From positions 1-64,000 of the forward strand of contig JAAUPE010000014.1 of assembly GCA_012034595.1 (NCBI GenBank): 64,000 nucleotides of DNA, read 5' to 3'. The notes below the pieces were generated by a model, which was not told where the DNA came from, did not search any database, and was given only the letters and a program-made list of their open reading frames with translations. Below are positions 54,751-64,000 of the stretch, piece after piece; within the stretch, counting starts at the first letter, position 1; every line of letters begins with the position of its first letter. The DNA is from Calothrix sp. CSU_2_0. GTDB taxonomy: Bacteria > Cyanobacteriota > Cyanobacteriia > Cyanobacteriales > Nostocaceae. Position numbers and translations under genes: made by a program.

Positions 54751-57700
54751 ATGGATAGAGAAAATCACAAAATTTTACTGATTGATGACCAACAAACAGA
54801 TTTAGATTTTCTATCCGATATTCTCATCGACAAGGGCTATATTGTTGAAAAAATTGATTCTGGGGAAGAAGCAATGGGAACAACCCTAAGTTTTTATCCA
54901 GACTTAATTTTGCTTGATATCAGAATGCCTAATGTTGATGGATTTGAAGCATGTAAATACTTGAAAGCGAATCCGAATACTCAACATATTCCGATTATTT
55001 TTTTGAGTGCTGCCAATGAAATTGAAGATAAGATAACTGCGTTTAAAATTGGTGGTTGTGACTATATTACTAAACCCTTTCAACCAGAGGAAGTTTTAGT
55101 TAGAGTTGCAAACCAATTACAAATCCAAAAATTACAAAATCAATTACGCTTAAAAAATCAAGAATTAAATATTGAACTGGAAAATAAACAGCATTTAGCG
55201 GTGGAATTGCAAAACCGCAATCAGCAAATTGAATTAATTTTAGAAACGGCACAAGTTGGTATCTGTTTGATAGATGAGTGGGGATATTTTGTTGATACAA
55301 ATCCTGCTTATTGTCAGATGTTTGGATTGGAAAAAGATGAACTTATCGGACAATTATTTACTATCCATTATTCCCATTTGAATCAAGCCGAACAAGCAGC
55401 ACTAATTGAGAGATATCGCAATTGTATTCTTCATAATACCCATTTAACTCAACAAAATATCACCTTCAATCACGAAAAACACTCCCTATTTGATGGGGAG
55501 ATGACATTGGGGGTGTTTCAGAAGAAAAATGGCGAAAAATACGCCGTAGTTACTGTCTTAGACAATAGCAAAAAATGCGATCGCGAACGTTATTTAGCTG
55601 CACTGGTGGAAATCAAGCGTCGGTTATTGGCTTTCGATACCTGTGTAAATTGTTATGGAGAAATTATTAAAATCTTGGGAAATGCTTCCCAAGCTAGTCG
55701 GGTTTACTATTTTGAAAATCATCGCACTGCTGATGGTAGTTTGCTAATGAGTCAAAAAGCTGAGTGGTACGCTGGGGGGATTCATCCGGAAATTGAAAAT
55801 CCGAAATTGCAAAATCTTTCCTACAGAGATTTTTTCCCTCGCTGGTTAGATACTTTAGCGAAAGGTGAAATTATTAGCGGGATTGTTGCGGATTTTCCCG
55901 ATCGCGAACGTGAAATTTTAGAACCACAGAATATTCTCTCGATTCTAATTTTACCAATCATTGCTAATGGGGAATTTACTGGCTTTTTAGGATTTGATAG
56001 CTGTCAAAATGCCAGGATATGGGAAGATGCGGAGATTGATTTTTTGCAAGCTGCGGCAAATTCCCTTGCTTTAGCACACGAACGGGAACATGCTGAAAAT
56101 GCCCTCCAACGACAATTAGAGCGCAGCTATTTACTCAAAAATATCACCGATAAAATCAGATCGGAACTCGATACCCAGAAGCTTTTTGCCACAGCAGCAG
56201 TGGAAATTGGTAAAGCATTAAACGTCAGCAGGGTTTTAATTCATAGTTATGAAGCTGGTGAAATTCCGAAAATTCCCCTTTTAGAAGAATTTTTAGTTTC
56301 AGGTTATGTTTCCTTACTCAATTTTCAAATTCCCGTATCCGGGAATCTACACTTAGAAAAAGTTCTATCCCAGGATCGAGCGATCGCATCAGATGATGTA
56401 TATCAAGAACCACTTTTGGAGAACCTAACTGATATTTGTCATCAATTCGATGTCAAGTCAATGCTGGCAGTGCGAACATCCTATCAAGGTAATTTAAATG
56501 GCTTGATTTGCCTCCATCAGTGCGACAAACAACGCAAGTGGACAGAGGGAGAAATCGAATTACTCGAATCTATTGCTGCCCAATTTGGGATTGCCTTTTC
56601 CCAGACAAAGCTGTTGGAAAATGAAAAACAAGCAAATATTCAGCTTCAACAACAAATTCACATTCGTCATCAAGCTGAAACCGCTTTGCGTACCAGCGAG
56701 CAAAAACTGCGTCAAAGTGCCGAAAAACTAAGCCAGCACAACTTAATTTTGACGGAAATTGCCAGTAAGCAAGTATTGTATCAAGGTAATTTTGATAAAG
56801 CTCTCAGCGAAATAACCGAAACAGGAGCTAGATACGTTGGTGCAGAACGGGCAAGTATCTGGCTTTATGATGATACTCCACCAGTAATCAAATGCCTCGA
56901 TTTATTTGAATTAAGCATTAACCACCACAGCAAACCCGACATCACATTCGCGATCGCAGCATATCCAGCTTTTTTTCAAGCTTTAGATTCCGACCAAGTA
57001 ATTATCAGCGAAAATCCCCTTACCGATTCCCTCACTCAAAAACTCGGAGAATCCTATCTAATTCCCCACAATATTACCGCTCTTTTACACATACCCATAC
57101 ACTTAGGAGGAATTACAGTCGGGGTATTCTGTTTAGAACAGGTGGGAATTTCCCATACATGGACATTAGAAGATATCAACTTTGCGCGATCGCTCTCGAA
57201 TTTGATTTCCCTATCACTAGAAGCACGACGTTCAACCCGTGCGGAAGCAAAACTAGCATCAGCTTTCCGTTCATCCCCCGATCCGATTGCACTGGTAACT
57301 TTCCCCGATATTCGTTACATCGAAGTAAACGACAATTTCTGTCGAGTTTTTGGGTACAATCGGGAAGAAATTATTAATCATAGTGCTAAAGAAGTAGAAA
57401 TTTGGGCAAATATCAACGATTGTACCCAAATTTTAGAAATATTGAACGAATCCCAAGCAATCCGCAATCATGAAGTTGAACTTCGCATCAGTCACAGTGA
57501 AATCAGAACAATGCTCTTTAGTGCGGAATTAATCGAGATTGACGCACAAAAATATTTACTCGGTACAGCTAGGGATATTACCGAACGCAAGCAAGCTGAA
57601 AATGAAAGTCGCTTATTACTTTTAACAACCCAAGCAATTAGTCGAGCAGTTAATGTTGATAATGCCATTTCCCTAGTGCTACGCTTAATCTGCCAAACCA

Positions 57701-60700
57701 TCGATTGGGAATTTGCCGAAGCTTGGGTTCCCGCATCCTCAGGTAACAGCTTGGAATATCGATTGGGATGGTACAGCGAAGATAGTAACCTCAAAGAATT
57801 TAGCGATCGCGGAACCGCGATCGCATTCCCCCAGGGAATCGGATTACCGGGAAGAGTTTGGCAAAACAAACAGCCAGAATGGATTGAGGATATCACCCAA
57901 ACCCCAGAAAATATCTTTTTAAGAAGTGCGATCGCTAAGGATGCTCGATTAAAAGCAGGCTTTGCGGTTCCCATCCTGGCAAAAGACAAGGTACTATTCG
58001 TTTTAGTATTTTTCAAAAGTGTCAAATTACCCGTAGATCGACGCTTACTCTATTTAGTCAACACTGTAGCTGCTCAATTAGGGATATTAATCCAGCGCAA
58101 AGAAGCAGAATCTGCCCATCTCCAAAGCGAAGAACGGTTACAGCTTGCCCTCGAAGCTAGCGATTTGGGAATGTGGGATTGGAACTTAGAAAGTGGTAAA
58201 ATATATCGCGATTGGCGTTGGAAAAGAATGCTTGGGTACGAAGAAAACGACATTTCCGATACCCGTCAAGCCTTCCGAGAACTAGTCCATCCCGAAGATT
58301 TAGCTGGGATAAGTTCAACTTTAGGAAAATATTTACGCGGTGAGAGTTCAATTTACCGAGTTGAATTTCGGATGCGCTCAAAATCGGGAGATTGGAAATG
58401 GATTGAATCTTGCGGCAAAATTTTCGATCGCAACGAACATAATAAACCCCTACGTTTGACGGGGACACATCAAGATATTACCGAACGCAAGCTCTTGGAA
58501 TGGGAATTAGCATTAAAAGAAGCTCGTTTGAATGCCTTTTTTAACAATGCTCCCGTCGGTTTGTGCATCTTAGACAAACAACTGCGGTTTGTCCAGATTA
58601 ATCAACTGCTGGCAGAAATTAATGGTATCCCAATTGTCGAGCATCTTGGTAAGACTTTGAATGAAGTTTTATGTCAAATTTCCGCTTTAATCGAACCGCT
58701 TTATCGACAGGTATTAACTACGGGAAAACCAATCCTCAACCAAGAATTAAACATTACATCTCCCAAAGAACCCAATATTTTACGTCATTTCTTAGTTTCC
58801 TATTTCCCCATACCCGGAGAAGATAGTCAACCTTCCGGTGTTGGTTCGGTAGTAGTTGAAATTACTGACCTCAAACGTGCCGAATTAGCAATACTTGAAA
58901 GTGCCGATCGCGAAAAAGCAGTAACCCAAGCAATTCAACGAATGCGGCAAACACTCGACTTAGAAACCATATTTGCAGCCACAACCCAAGAACTACGGCA
59001 AGTATTGGGATGCGATCGCGTTGTTGTTTACCATTTTAATCCCGACTGGAGCGGTAAATTTGTTGCCGAATCCGTCGGAGATGGTTGGATTTCCCTAATT
59101 GAAGCACACAAACAGAATCCAGATTTAACCACAGGAGCTTTGGAAGACGGGGATTGCATTGTCCAAACAATGAACAGCAACGCTAGCCAAGTTATCGATA
59201 CCCACCTCCAAGACACCCAAGGAGGAGCTTACAGTCGTGGAACTAGCTTTCTTTGCGTTGCCGACATCTACGCTGCTGAATTAGGCGACTGCTACATTCA
59301 ACTTCTCGAAAGCTTCCAAGCCAAAGCATACATTACCGTTCCCATCTTTTGTGGTGATAAATTGTGGGGATTACTCGCAAGCTATCAAAATAGCAGTTCC
59401 CGACATTGGAAAACAGGCGAGATTAACATTGTCGTTCAAATTGGTAATCAGCTTGGTGTCGCACTCCAACAAGCCGAACTCCTCGCAGTCAAACAACGTC
59501 AATCCCAAGCACTAGAACAAGCCGCGATCGTAGCAGACGCAGCCAACCGTGCCAAAAGCGAATTTCTCGCGAGTATGAGTCACGAGTTACGAACGCCACT
59601 CAACGCTATCCTGGGATTTACGCAGTTGATGAGCCGCAATACCTTGCTAAACACCGAAAATCAGCAAAACCTCGCCATTATTAACCGTGCTGGAGAACAC
59701 CTACTCAACCTGATCAACGACATCCTCGAAATGTCCAAAATCGAAGCAGGTAGAAGTAATCTCAACCTCAGCAACTTCGATTTAATCAAACTACTGGAAA
59801 ACCTCAAAGAAATGTTACAATTCCGTGCCACTGCCAAGGGATTGGTACTGGTATTTGAATATGCAAATAACATTCCTCAGTATATCGAAGCTGATGCTAG
59901 TAAGCTGCGTCAAGTTTTGCTGAACCTCTTAGGTAATGCGATTAAATTTACTAAAGTAGGTAGGGTGACATTGCGAGTTTCACCAGATTTAGGAGAACTG
60001 CCAAATTCCAGCTATCTCAACTTTGAGGTAACGGATACGGGTTCTGGGATTGCACCAGAAGAAATCAAATTACTTTTTGAAGCATTTGGGCAAACCGAAA
60101 CAGGTAGAAACTCCCAACAAGGAACTGGACTTGGTTTAGCAATCAGTCGCAAATACGTTCAATTAATGGGTGGAGATATTTCTGTTAGTAGTACAGTGAA
60201 TGTAGGTAGTCGATTCACTTTTAATATTCAAATTGAGACTATTTCTAAAAATGATATTTCCAACATCACCAAGCAAAAGCAAATAATTGGTTTAGCACCA
60301 GAACAACTAACCTATCGAATTTTAGTTGTGGATGATGCTGAAGAAAGTCGAGATTTTCTGGTTAAATTACTTGGTTCAATTGGTTTTGCAGTCAAAGAAG
60401 CGACTAATGGGAATGAAGCAATTTCTGTATGGTCTAATTGGCATCCACACATAATATTAATGGATATGCGAATGCCAATTATGGATGGGTATGAAGCAAC
60501 AACGGAAATTAAAAAACGCGAACAGCAAGAGAGAGAAAAAGTTTGTCCGTCATCAAACACAATAATCATCGCTCTCACCGCAAATGCATTTGCAGAACAG
60601 CGTCAAGCTATTATTGACATGGGGTGTGATGATTTTATTAACAAACCATTTCGTGAAGAATTTCTGCTAGAAAAAATTCAGCAATATCTCAAAATTGAAT

Positions 60701-60987
60701 ATATCTATCAAGAGGTAAATAATTCAAAGGTTGATGATATTAGAAATAAGGAACGGTTACTTTTATCTGATAACCAAGTAATGGAAATGTTGTCACAGTT
60801 ACCCAGCGAATGGGTAAAAGAATTACATAATTTCGCTGCTAGCTGTAGCGATGATTTGATAATTGATTTTCTCGAAAAAATACCATTACAAAGCTCATTA
60901 CTCAAAGGTTTTTTAAATGAGTTAGCTCGCAATTTCCAATTTGAGAAAATTATGGAATTAACACGTATAATTCCGAATCAGGATTAA
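54751..60987 (+). CDS. Giant hybrid sensor kinase: REC-PAS-GAFx3-PAS-GAF-PAS-PAS-GAF-HisKA-HATPase-REC
   Basis: A 2078-residue soluble protein. Receiver at about 5-120 (Asp56 in LLDIRMPNVDG); PAS about 155-280; GAF about 285-445, 457-625 and 667-830; PAS about 835-945; GAF about 950-1115; two PAS/PAC about 1130-1380; a cyanobacteriochrome-like GAF about 1395-1575. The kinase follows with His1611 in SHELRTPLNAIL, NAIKFTKVG and GTGLGLAISRKYVQLMGG. A second receiver has Asp1905 in LMDMRMPIMDG, and a helical tail of about 100 residues ends the protein. The last GAF has Cys1514 followed by Tyr at the bilin-attachment place (GDCYIQLLESFQ). It probably integrates several signals, perhaps light; outputs unknown. 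Confidence 0.93.
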   Translation: MDRENHKILLIDDQQTDLDFLSDILIDKGYIVEKIDSGEEAMGTTLSFYPDLILLDIRMPNVDGFEACKYLKANPNTQHIPIIFLSAANEIEDKITAFKIGGCDYITKPFQPEEVLVRVANQLQIQKLQNQLRLKNQELNIELENKQHLAVELQNRNQQIELILETAQVGICLIDEWGYFVDTNPAYCQMFGLEKDELIGQLFTIHYSHLNQAEQAALIERYRNCILHNTHLTQQNITFNHEKHSLFDGEMTLGVFQKKNGEKYAVVTVLDNSKKCDRERYLAALVEIKRRLLAFDTCVNCYGEIIKILGNASQASRVYYFENHRTADGSLLMSQKAEWYAGGIHPEIENPKLQNLSYRDFFPRWLDTLAKGEIISGIVADFPDREREILEPQNILSILILPIIANGEFTGFLGFDSCQNARIWEDAEIDFLQAAANSLALAHEREHAENALQRQLERSYLLKNITDKIRSELDTQKLFATAAVEIGKALNVSRVLIHSYEAGEIPKIPLLEEFLVSGYVSLLNFQIPVSGNLHLEKVLSQDRAIASDDVYQEPLLENLTDICHQFDVKSMLAVRTSYQGNLNGLICLHQCDKQRKWTEGEIELLESIAAQFGIAFSQTKLLENEKQANIQLQQQIHIRHQAETALRTSEQKLRQSAEKLSQHNLILTEIASKQVLYQGNFDKALSEITETGARYVGAERASIWLYDDTPPVIKCLDLFELSINHHSKPDITFAIAAYPAFFQALDSDQVIISENPLTDSLTQKLGESYLIPHNITALLHIPIHLGGITVGVFCLEQVGISHTWTLEDINFARSLSNLISLSLEARRSTRAEAKLASAFRSSPDPIALVTFPDIRYIEVNDNFCRVFGYNREEIINHSAKEVEIWANINDCTQILEILNESQAIRNHEVELRISHSEIRTMLFSAELIEIDAQKYLLGTARDITERKQAENESRLLLLTTQAISRAVNVDNAISLVLRLICQTIDWEFAEAWVPASSGNSLEYRLGWYSEDSNLKEFSDRGTAIAFPQGIGLPGRVWQNKQPEWIEDITQTPENIFLRSAIAKDARLKAGFAVPILAKDKVLFVLVFFKSVKLPVDRRLLYLVNTVAAQLGILIQRKEAESAHLQSEERLQLALEASDLGMWDWNLESGKIYRDWRWKRMLGYEENDISDTRQAFRELVHPEDLAGISSTLGKYLRGESSIYRVEFRMRSKSGDWKWIESCGKIFDRNEHNKPLRLTGTHQDITERKLLEWELALKEARLNAFFNNAPVGLCILDKQLRFVQINQLLAEINGIPIVEHLGKTLNEVLCQISALIEPLYRQVLTTGKPILNQELNITSPKEPNILRHFLVSYFPIPGEDSQPSGVGSVVVEITDLKRAELAILESADREKAVTQAIQRMRQTLDLETIFAATTQELRQVLGCDRVVVYHFNPDWSGKFVAESVGDGWISLIEAHKQNPDLTTGALEDGDCIVQTMNSNASQVIDTHLQDTQGGAYSRGTSFLCVADIYAAELGDCYIQLLESFQAKAYITVPIFCGDKLWGLLASYQNSSSRHWKTGEINIVVQIGNQLGVALQQAELLAVKQRQSQALEQAAIVADAANRAKSEFLASMSHELRTPLNAILGFTQLMSRNTLLNTENQQNLAIINRAGEHLLNLINDILEMSKIEAGRSNLNLSNFDLIKLLENLKEMLQFRATAKGLVLVFEYANNIPQYIEADASKLRQVLLNLLGNAIKFTKVGRVTLRVSPDLGELPNSSYLNFEVTDTGSGIAPEEIKLLFEAFGQTETGRNSQQGTGLGLAISRKYVQLMGGDISVSSTVNVGSRFTFNIQIETISKNDISNITKQKQIIGLAPEQLTYRILVVDDAEESRDFLVKLLGSIGFAVKEATNGNEAISVWSNWHPHIILMDMRMPIMDGYEATTEIKKREQQEREKVCPSSNTIIIALTANAFAEQRQAIIDMGCDDFINKPFREEFLLEKIQQYLKIEYIYQEVNNSKVDDIRNKERLLLSDNQVMEMLSQLPSEWVKELHNFAASCSDDLIIDFLEKIPLQSSLLKGFLNELARNFQFEKIMELTRIIPNQD

Positions 60988-61115
60988 TTTAAATCATTTG
61001 TCTTTGGGGATTATATCTAAAACTTACGCATTCAATATCGCGATACCCATAACTTAAAATCATCACCGAATAATAACTACCAAATATCCTTATCTCTATT
61101 AGATTCCTAACCAAA

Positions 61116-61691
61116 TTAACTCAAATAAACGCGATTTCTTAGATAATTAGAAACACTGGAAATTAACTTAATTCCCAGATAAATAACCACCATCGTACAA
61201 AGAACTAGAGAAATCCCCAATGAAGCACCTTTTAACATCCAAAAACTAACTAAAACTAACCCTAATATATCAGCTATCAAAACAGGTAAACGCTCAGAAA
61301 TCGTCCAGGGTTCAATAACATCAATAATACTTGCGGATAAAATTTTAATCTTGATAGTAGCTAATAAATTAAACCAAACCTGACTCAATAAAATTATAAT
61401 TGAACCCCATCCCAACCAAACAGACGAAAAATAAAAACCTAAGAGTTCGACAATTATTGTCGTCAAAGTAATAATATAAAAACTATCTAAACGAATATCT
61501 ACAACTAACCTTTTTGCCTCAGTTATCTTCTGTAAATCCCGAACAGCCATTCTCGCTTGTTCAATACAAAACAGACACATTGCGATCGCAATTATTTGCT
61601 CGGTTAATTCTGTACCCCAAATCGCTTGTTTTAATATCCCGATACAAGCAGGAAAAAATAATAAAAACATAATTATAGAGATTCGTTCCAT
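61116..61691 (-). CDS. Unknown integral membrane protein
   Basis: About 191 residues from ATG 61691 (MERISIIMFLLFFPACIGIL). The longer frame from 61739 would start inside the MITE-like element and is unlikely. Five or so hydrophobic helices (IIAIAMCLFCIEQA, FYIITLTTIIVELLGFYF, VLIADILGLVLVSFW, GISLVLCTMVVIYLGI). No family recognised. Confidence 0.6.
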   Translation of the reverse strand: MERISIIMFLLFFPACIGILKQAIWGTELTEQIIAIAMCLFCIEQARMAVRDLQKITEAKRLVVDIRLDSFYIITLTTIIVELLGFYFSSVWLGWGSIIILLSQVWFNLLATIKIKILSASIIDVIEPWTISERLPVLIADILGLVLVSFWMLKGASLGISLVLCTMVVIYLGIKLISSVSNYLRNRVYLS

Positions 61692-61732
61692 AGTCGATAT
61701 ATCTAAATTTTCAGTAATAATTAAACATGGTA

Positions 61733-61835
61733 ATACCAATTTGAAAAAACAACGCGACAGATAGATATTTGTAGAGACGTAGTACTGCTACGTCTCTACC
61801 ATTGGATGTGTTGCAATCATTATTTGAATTGGTAT
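61733..61835. mobile_element. MITE-like element, copy 2 (103 bases)
   Basis: Reverse-complement copy of 37995-38099 with a few changes. Ends ATACCAATT (61733-61741) and AATTGGTAT (61827-61835), with a central GTAGAGACG...CGTCTCTAC hairpin. Confidence 0.85.
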
Positions 61836-61972
61836 AATATCACGCGATTATGATTCTAATCAAATACATGATAAATAGCAAGAGAACAAGAAGACAAATA
61901 ATCTACACATAACATATCCTCAACTTCCAAAGTCGAGGATATGTAGTAAATGGAATATTCCTTGCATCTAGA

Positions 61973-62587
61973 TTAATTTAAATTAGTTCTTAAATTCACA
62001 GAACTAATCGCAAAAGGCATGTGAATACCTTGCTCTTTAGCATTCAAAACTAACTTCTTAATTCTACCTTTACTATCAAACAAACTCAAAGGAATTACCC
62101 CACCACCTTCTCTTTGAGAGCGTGCAGCTAAATTAACCTTTCCTAAACTCTTATCCAAACGGTCAAATGCCTCTATCGAAACTAAATATTCAGGATATTT
62201 GACAGTATCAGCTTGAATTTGTGTAGTTGCTCCAAAAATAGGTGTTTCAAAAACAATTGCTAATGGTCCAGGATTACCAAAACCTGTAAATAAAAGCGCA
62301 TCTCCAAGTTCAAAACCAGCCGCAATTTCTGGTGTTTGGTCAAGTCGTAACAAATAACCAGAAGCTACACTTATTTGAATTTCCACACCTCGATAAGATG
62401 CCATGAGAAATGTAGTTTGTAGAGATGTTAAAGCTTTACCAAGTACTTGCCAATCAATTAAATCATCTGCTTGAAAATAACTTCTAATTTCTTCACTTTC
62501 CGAAAGTAATGGATAATTTGCTAGGGAATTTTGTAAATTGGGATGAACAAGTTGAGCTTGTTCTGATTCAGAAGTTGTAATAATCAT
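61973..62587 (-). CDS. Unknown protein
   Basis: A 204-residue protein with no signal peptide, alternating strands and loops (VASGYLLRLDQTPEIAAGFE, LGDALLFTGFGNPGPLAIVF, PEYLVSIEAFDRLDKSLG). Gly-rich centre. No known motif. Same strand as the 61116 membrane protein, but 280 bases away with a MITE-like element between. Confidence 0.6.
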   Translation of the reverse strand: MIITTSESEQAQLVHPNLQNSLANYPLLSESEEIRSYFQADDLIDWQVLGKALTSLQTTFLMASYRGVEIQISVASGYLLRLDQTPEIAAGFELGDALLFTGFGNPGPLAIVFETPIFGATTQIQADTVKYPEYLVSIEAFDRLDKSLGKVNLAARSQREGGGVIPLSLFDSKGRIKKLVLNAKEQGIHMPFAISSVNLRTNLN

Positions 62588-63116
62588 TTCCGTTCCTTCG
62601 GTACTGTATTTTATAGATATAGATGCTTACTATTAATTACACATTGGCACAGTCAGTTTCTGGTTTGCCCTCGTTCGACTTAGAACTTATGCAAAAAAGC
62701 TGTATAAGTCTTGTCACCCTTTTTTTAGTTATCTATATATGATGTTTATGTAATAACCGTGACAGTTAGTAATACTGCACCGCTTCGCATTAGACGCTAT
62801 TCTGCGTCTTCACTAAGAAAAATTAACGTTTACCGAAACTAGCAAGCCAGGGTTAGGATTTTCGTTTCTAAAATCCCGACCTGTCAGAAATAATGTTTAA
62901 TATACAAACATGGCTTGAATCCGCAGTAAAGATTATGCTTGTATCAGAATTTCCCCTTACTTATTGGTATAGAGTCCTAAATTACTTTTTTTAATACATG
63001 GGTTTAGGCATAACAATGGTGTAACCTGACAACAATCGATACCTACTTAGCTGTAGCTAATTGATATACCAATTACGAAGTCGAGTAATTTAGTTGAGTA
63101 ATTTAGTTGAGTAATT
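62588..63116. other. Divergent intergenic region
   Basis: About 530 AT-rich bases with no gene. A short imperfect repeat with GACGC...GCGTC lies near 62791-62811. The duplicated word GAGTAATTTAGTT occurs just before the DUF3177 start. Confidence 0.5.
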
Positions 63117-63710
63117 ATGAAAGAAGTTTGGTTTCGCTGGCTAGTCTGGCTTGATTTTCGCCTAGCGCTATTATTTGTGCTAATCGTACCTTTAGTTTTA
63201 TTCATCTGGGCATTTGCCCAAAAAGCTCAAACAATGCAGCATTTACTCGCGATTTACTGGCGAGTTGCGAGCTTGCTAGGAATAACACTTTATTTAGCGA
63301 TCGCACAATACCCCATCAGTTTTATCTCTGGTTTGATAGCACGTATTCTCATTCCTCTATCGTTATGGTTTTGGGTAGATTTAAACGACGAAATCGAATA
63401 TCAACCCAATAGCCTGTTCAAATTAATTTTCACCTCATGGCGATGGGCTACAACCGTTTATTGTGCCTTAGGTGCGATCGCATTAGTTCCATTTCTCGGT
63501 TGTGCGTTTTCCGGTAGCGCAATCAAGTCAAATTATTGCCAAGTGTGGTTTGAAGCACCCTTATTCTTCAAAGGAATTTTCCATGCCAATACCAAAACAC
63601 CTTTTCTTGGAGTCTTAGCTATTGTCGGTCTAATCATCTACGTTCTATGCTTGGGTTACTTTGTTATCATCAAACTCGGCAAACAAGGACGTACAGCAGT
63701 AGAACAATAA
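63117..63710 (+). CDS. DUF3177 membrane protein
   Basis: A 197-residue protein with five predicted membrane helices: WLVWLDFRLALLFVLIVPLV, LLAIYWRVASLLGITLYLAI, LIARILIPLSLWFWVD, ATTVYCALGAIALVPFLGCA and LAIVGLIIYVLCLGYFVII. The RWLVWLDFRLA start and PISFISGL fit cyanobacterial DUF3177 proteins. Function unknown. Confidence 0.8.
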   Translation: MKEVWFRWLVWLDFRLALLFVLIVPLVLFIWAFAQKAQTMQHLLAIYWRVASLLGITLYLAIAQYPISFISGLIARILIPLSLWFWVDLNDEIEYQPNSLFKLIFTSWRWATTVYCALGAIALVPFLGCAFSGSAIKSNYCQVWFEAPLFFKGIFHANTKTPFLGVLAIVGLIIYVLCLGYFVIIKLGKQGRTAVEQ

Positions 63711-63716
63711 AAATTA

Positions 63717-63830
63717 GGGCAATGGGCAAGGGGCAAGGGGCAAGGGGCAATGGACATCAAATAATTATTCAATCCCCAATCCCCAATTCCCAATTCCCAA
63801 TCCCCAATCCCCAATCCCCAATCCCCAAAT
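63717..63830. repeat. Tandem repeats: GGGGCAA units then CCCCAAT units
   Basis: Four GGGGCAA-type units (63717-63749), then about ten CCCCAAT/CCCAATT units (63772-63827), filling the gap between two co-directional genes. Confidence 0.9.
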
Positions 63831-63833
63831 CCT

Positions 63834-64000
63834 ATGATTGGCAAAAGACTCGAACAATACACAATTAAACATCCTCAAGAAGTCTTACTGGTCACGGCAG
63901 AAATTGACGGTGAAGAAGACCAAATTGCTATATTTAAAGGCTTCTCTAGTTCTTTAGTCCACCCTACAAACTTCGACCCCGATGTACCAGTTTTACCGGA
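63834..64000 (+). CDS. Unknown cyanobacterial protein, cut by window edge
   Basis: ATG 63834 opens MIGKRLEQYTIKHPQEVLLV, TAEIDGEEDQIAIFKGFSSS, LVHPTNFDPDVPVLP and continues past the window. The pattern is familiar from short cyanobacterial proteins following the DUF3177 gene, possibly the DUF7734 group. Only 55 residues are visible. Co-directional with DUF3177 across a tandem repeat. Confidence 0.6.
   Translation, partial: MIGKRLEQYTIKHPQEVLLVTAEIDGEEDQIAIFKGFSSSLVHPTNFDPDVPVLP

Overview
The window reads as chromosomal DNA of a cyanobacterium, probably a filamentous, heterocyst-type one (Nostocales-like). The evidence is: very frequent GCGATCGC (HIP1) octamers on both strands; Psb27 of photosystem II; two SLH-domain iron-uptake/OprB-type porins; an SphR-SphS-PhoU phosphate-sensing cluster; CofH; DUF3318, DUF2839 and DUF3177 proteins; long multi-PAS/GAF hybrid kinases; and many small dispersed repeats of the type described in Nostoc genomes. 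The genus cannot be fixed from the sequence alone. I see no tRNA, rRNA, CRISPR array, prophage or complete insertion sequence.

Layout. 1-9.8 kb: a P2-type Ca2+-ATPase running off the left edge, a propeller-plus-transglutaminase protein, several unknown proteins and lysS. 9.8-11 kb: a 1.2-kb non-coding stretch holding a candidate structured RNA. 11-15.4 kb: a WD40 protein, a Uma2-type protein, two paralogous small secreted proteins separated by a tandem repeat, and a CbbX-like AAA+ protein. 15.7-19.8 kb: a seven-PAS hybrid kinase. 20.3-23.2 kb: an island of four toxin-antitoxin modules in which three toxins are broken, plus a duplicated, decayed DUF4440 gene. 23.3-31.8 kb: an M48 protease, a DinG-like protein, a MazF module, a family-10 glycosyl hydrolase-like protein and psb27. 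32-38 kb: cofH, an ABM monooxygenase-like protein and two membrane glycosyltransferases that may work together in envelope or exopolysaccharide synthesis. 38-44 kb: DUF3318, the two porins and a Crp-family regulator. 44.1-45.9 kb: a gene-poor AT-rich stretch. 45.9-48.7 kb: sphR-sphS-phoU. 49.6-54 kb: surE, a sugar transferase and small proteins. 54.7-61 kb: a 2078-residue hybrid kinase. 61-64 kb: uncharacterised proteins and DUF3177.

Two themes stand out. First, five genes (a 428-residue unknown, parE, the family-10 hydrolase, phoU and the sugar transferase) are each split by a single missing base in a run of 5-6 identical bases. One extra base restores the expected protein every time. This points to homopolymer under-calling in the assembly more than to biology, and it should be settled before any of them is called a pseudogene. 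Second, the intergenic DNA is full of small hairpin repeats. Two families keep fixed outer ends (GTAGGGG or GTAGAGACG) while the inner stem changes but stays self-complementary, and two tandem arrays appear to have grown out from the edge of one family. Two MITE-like elements and three copies of another dispersed repeat are also present.
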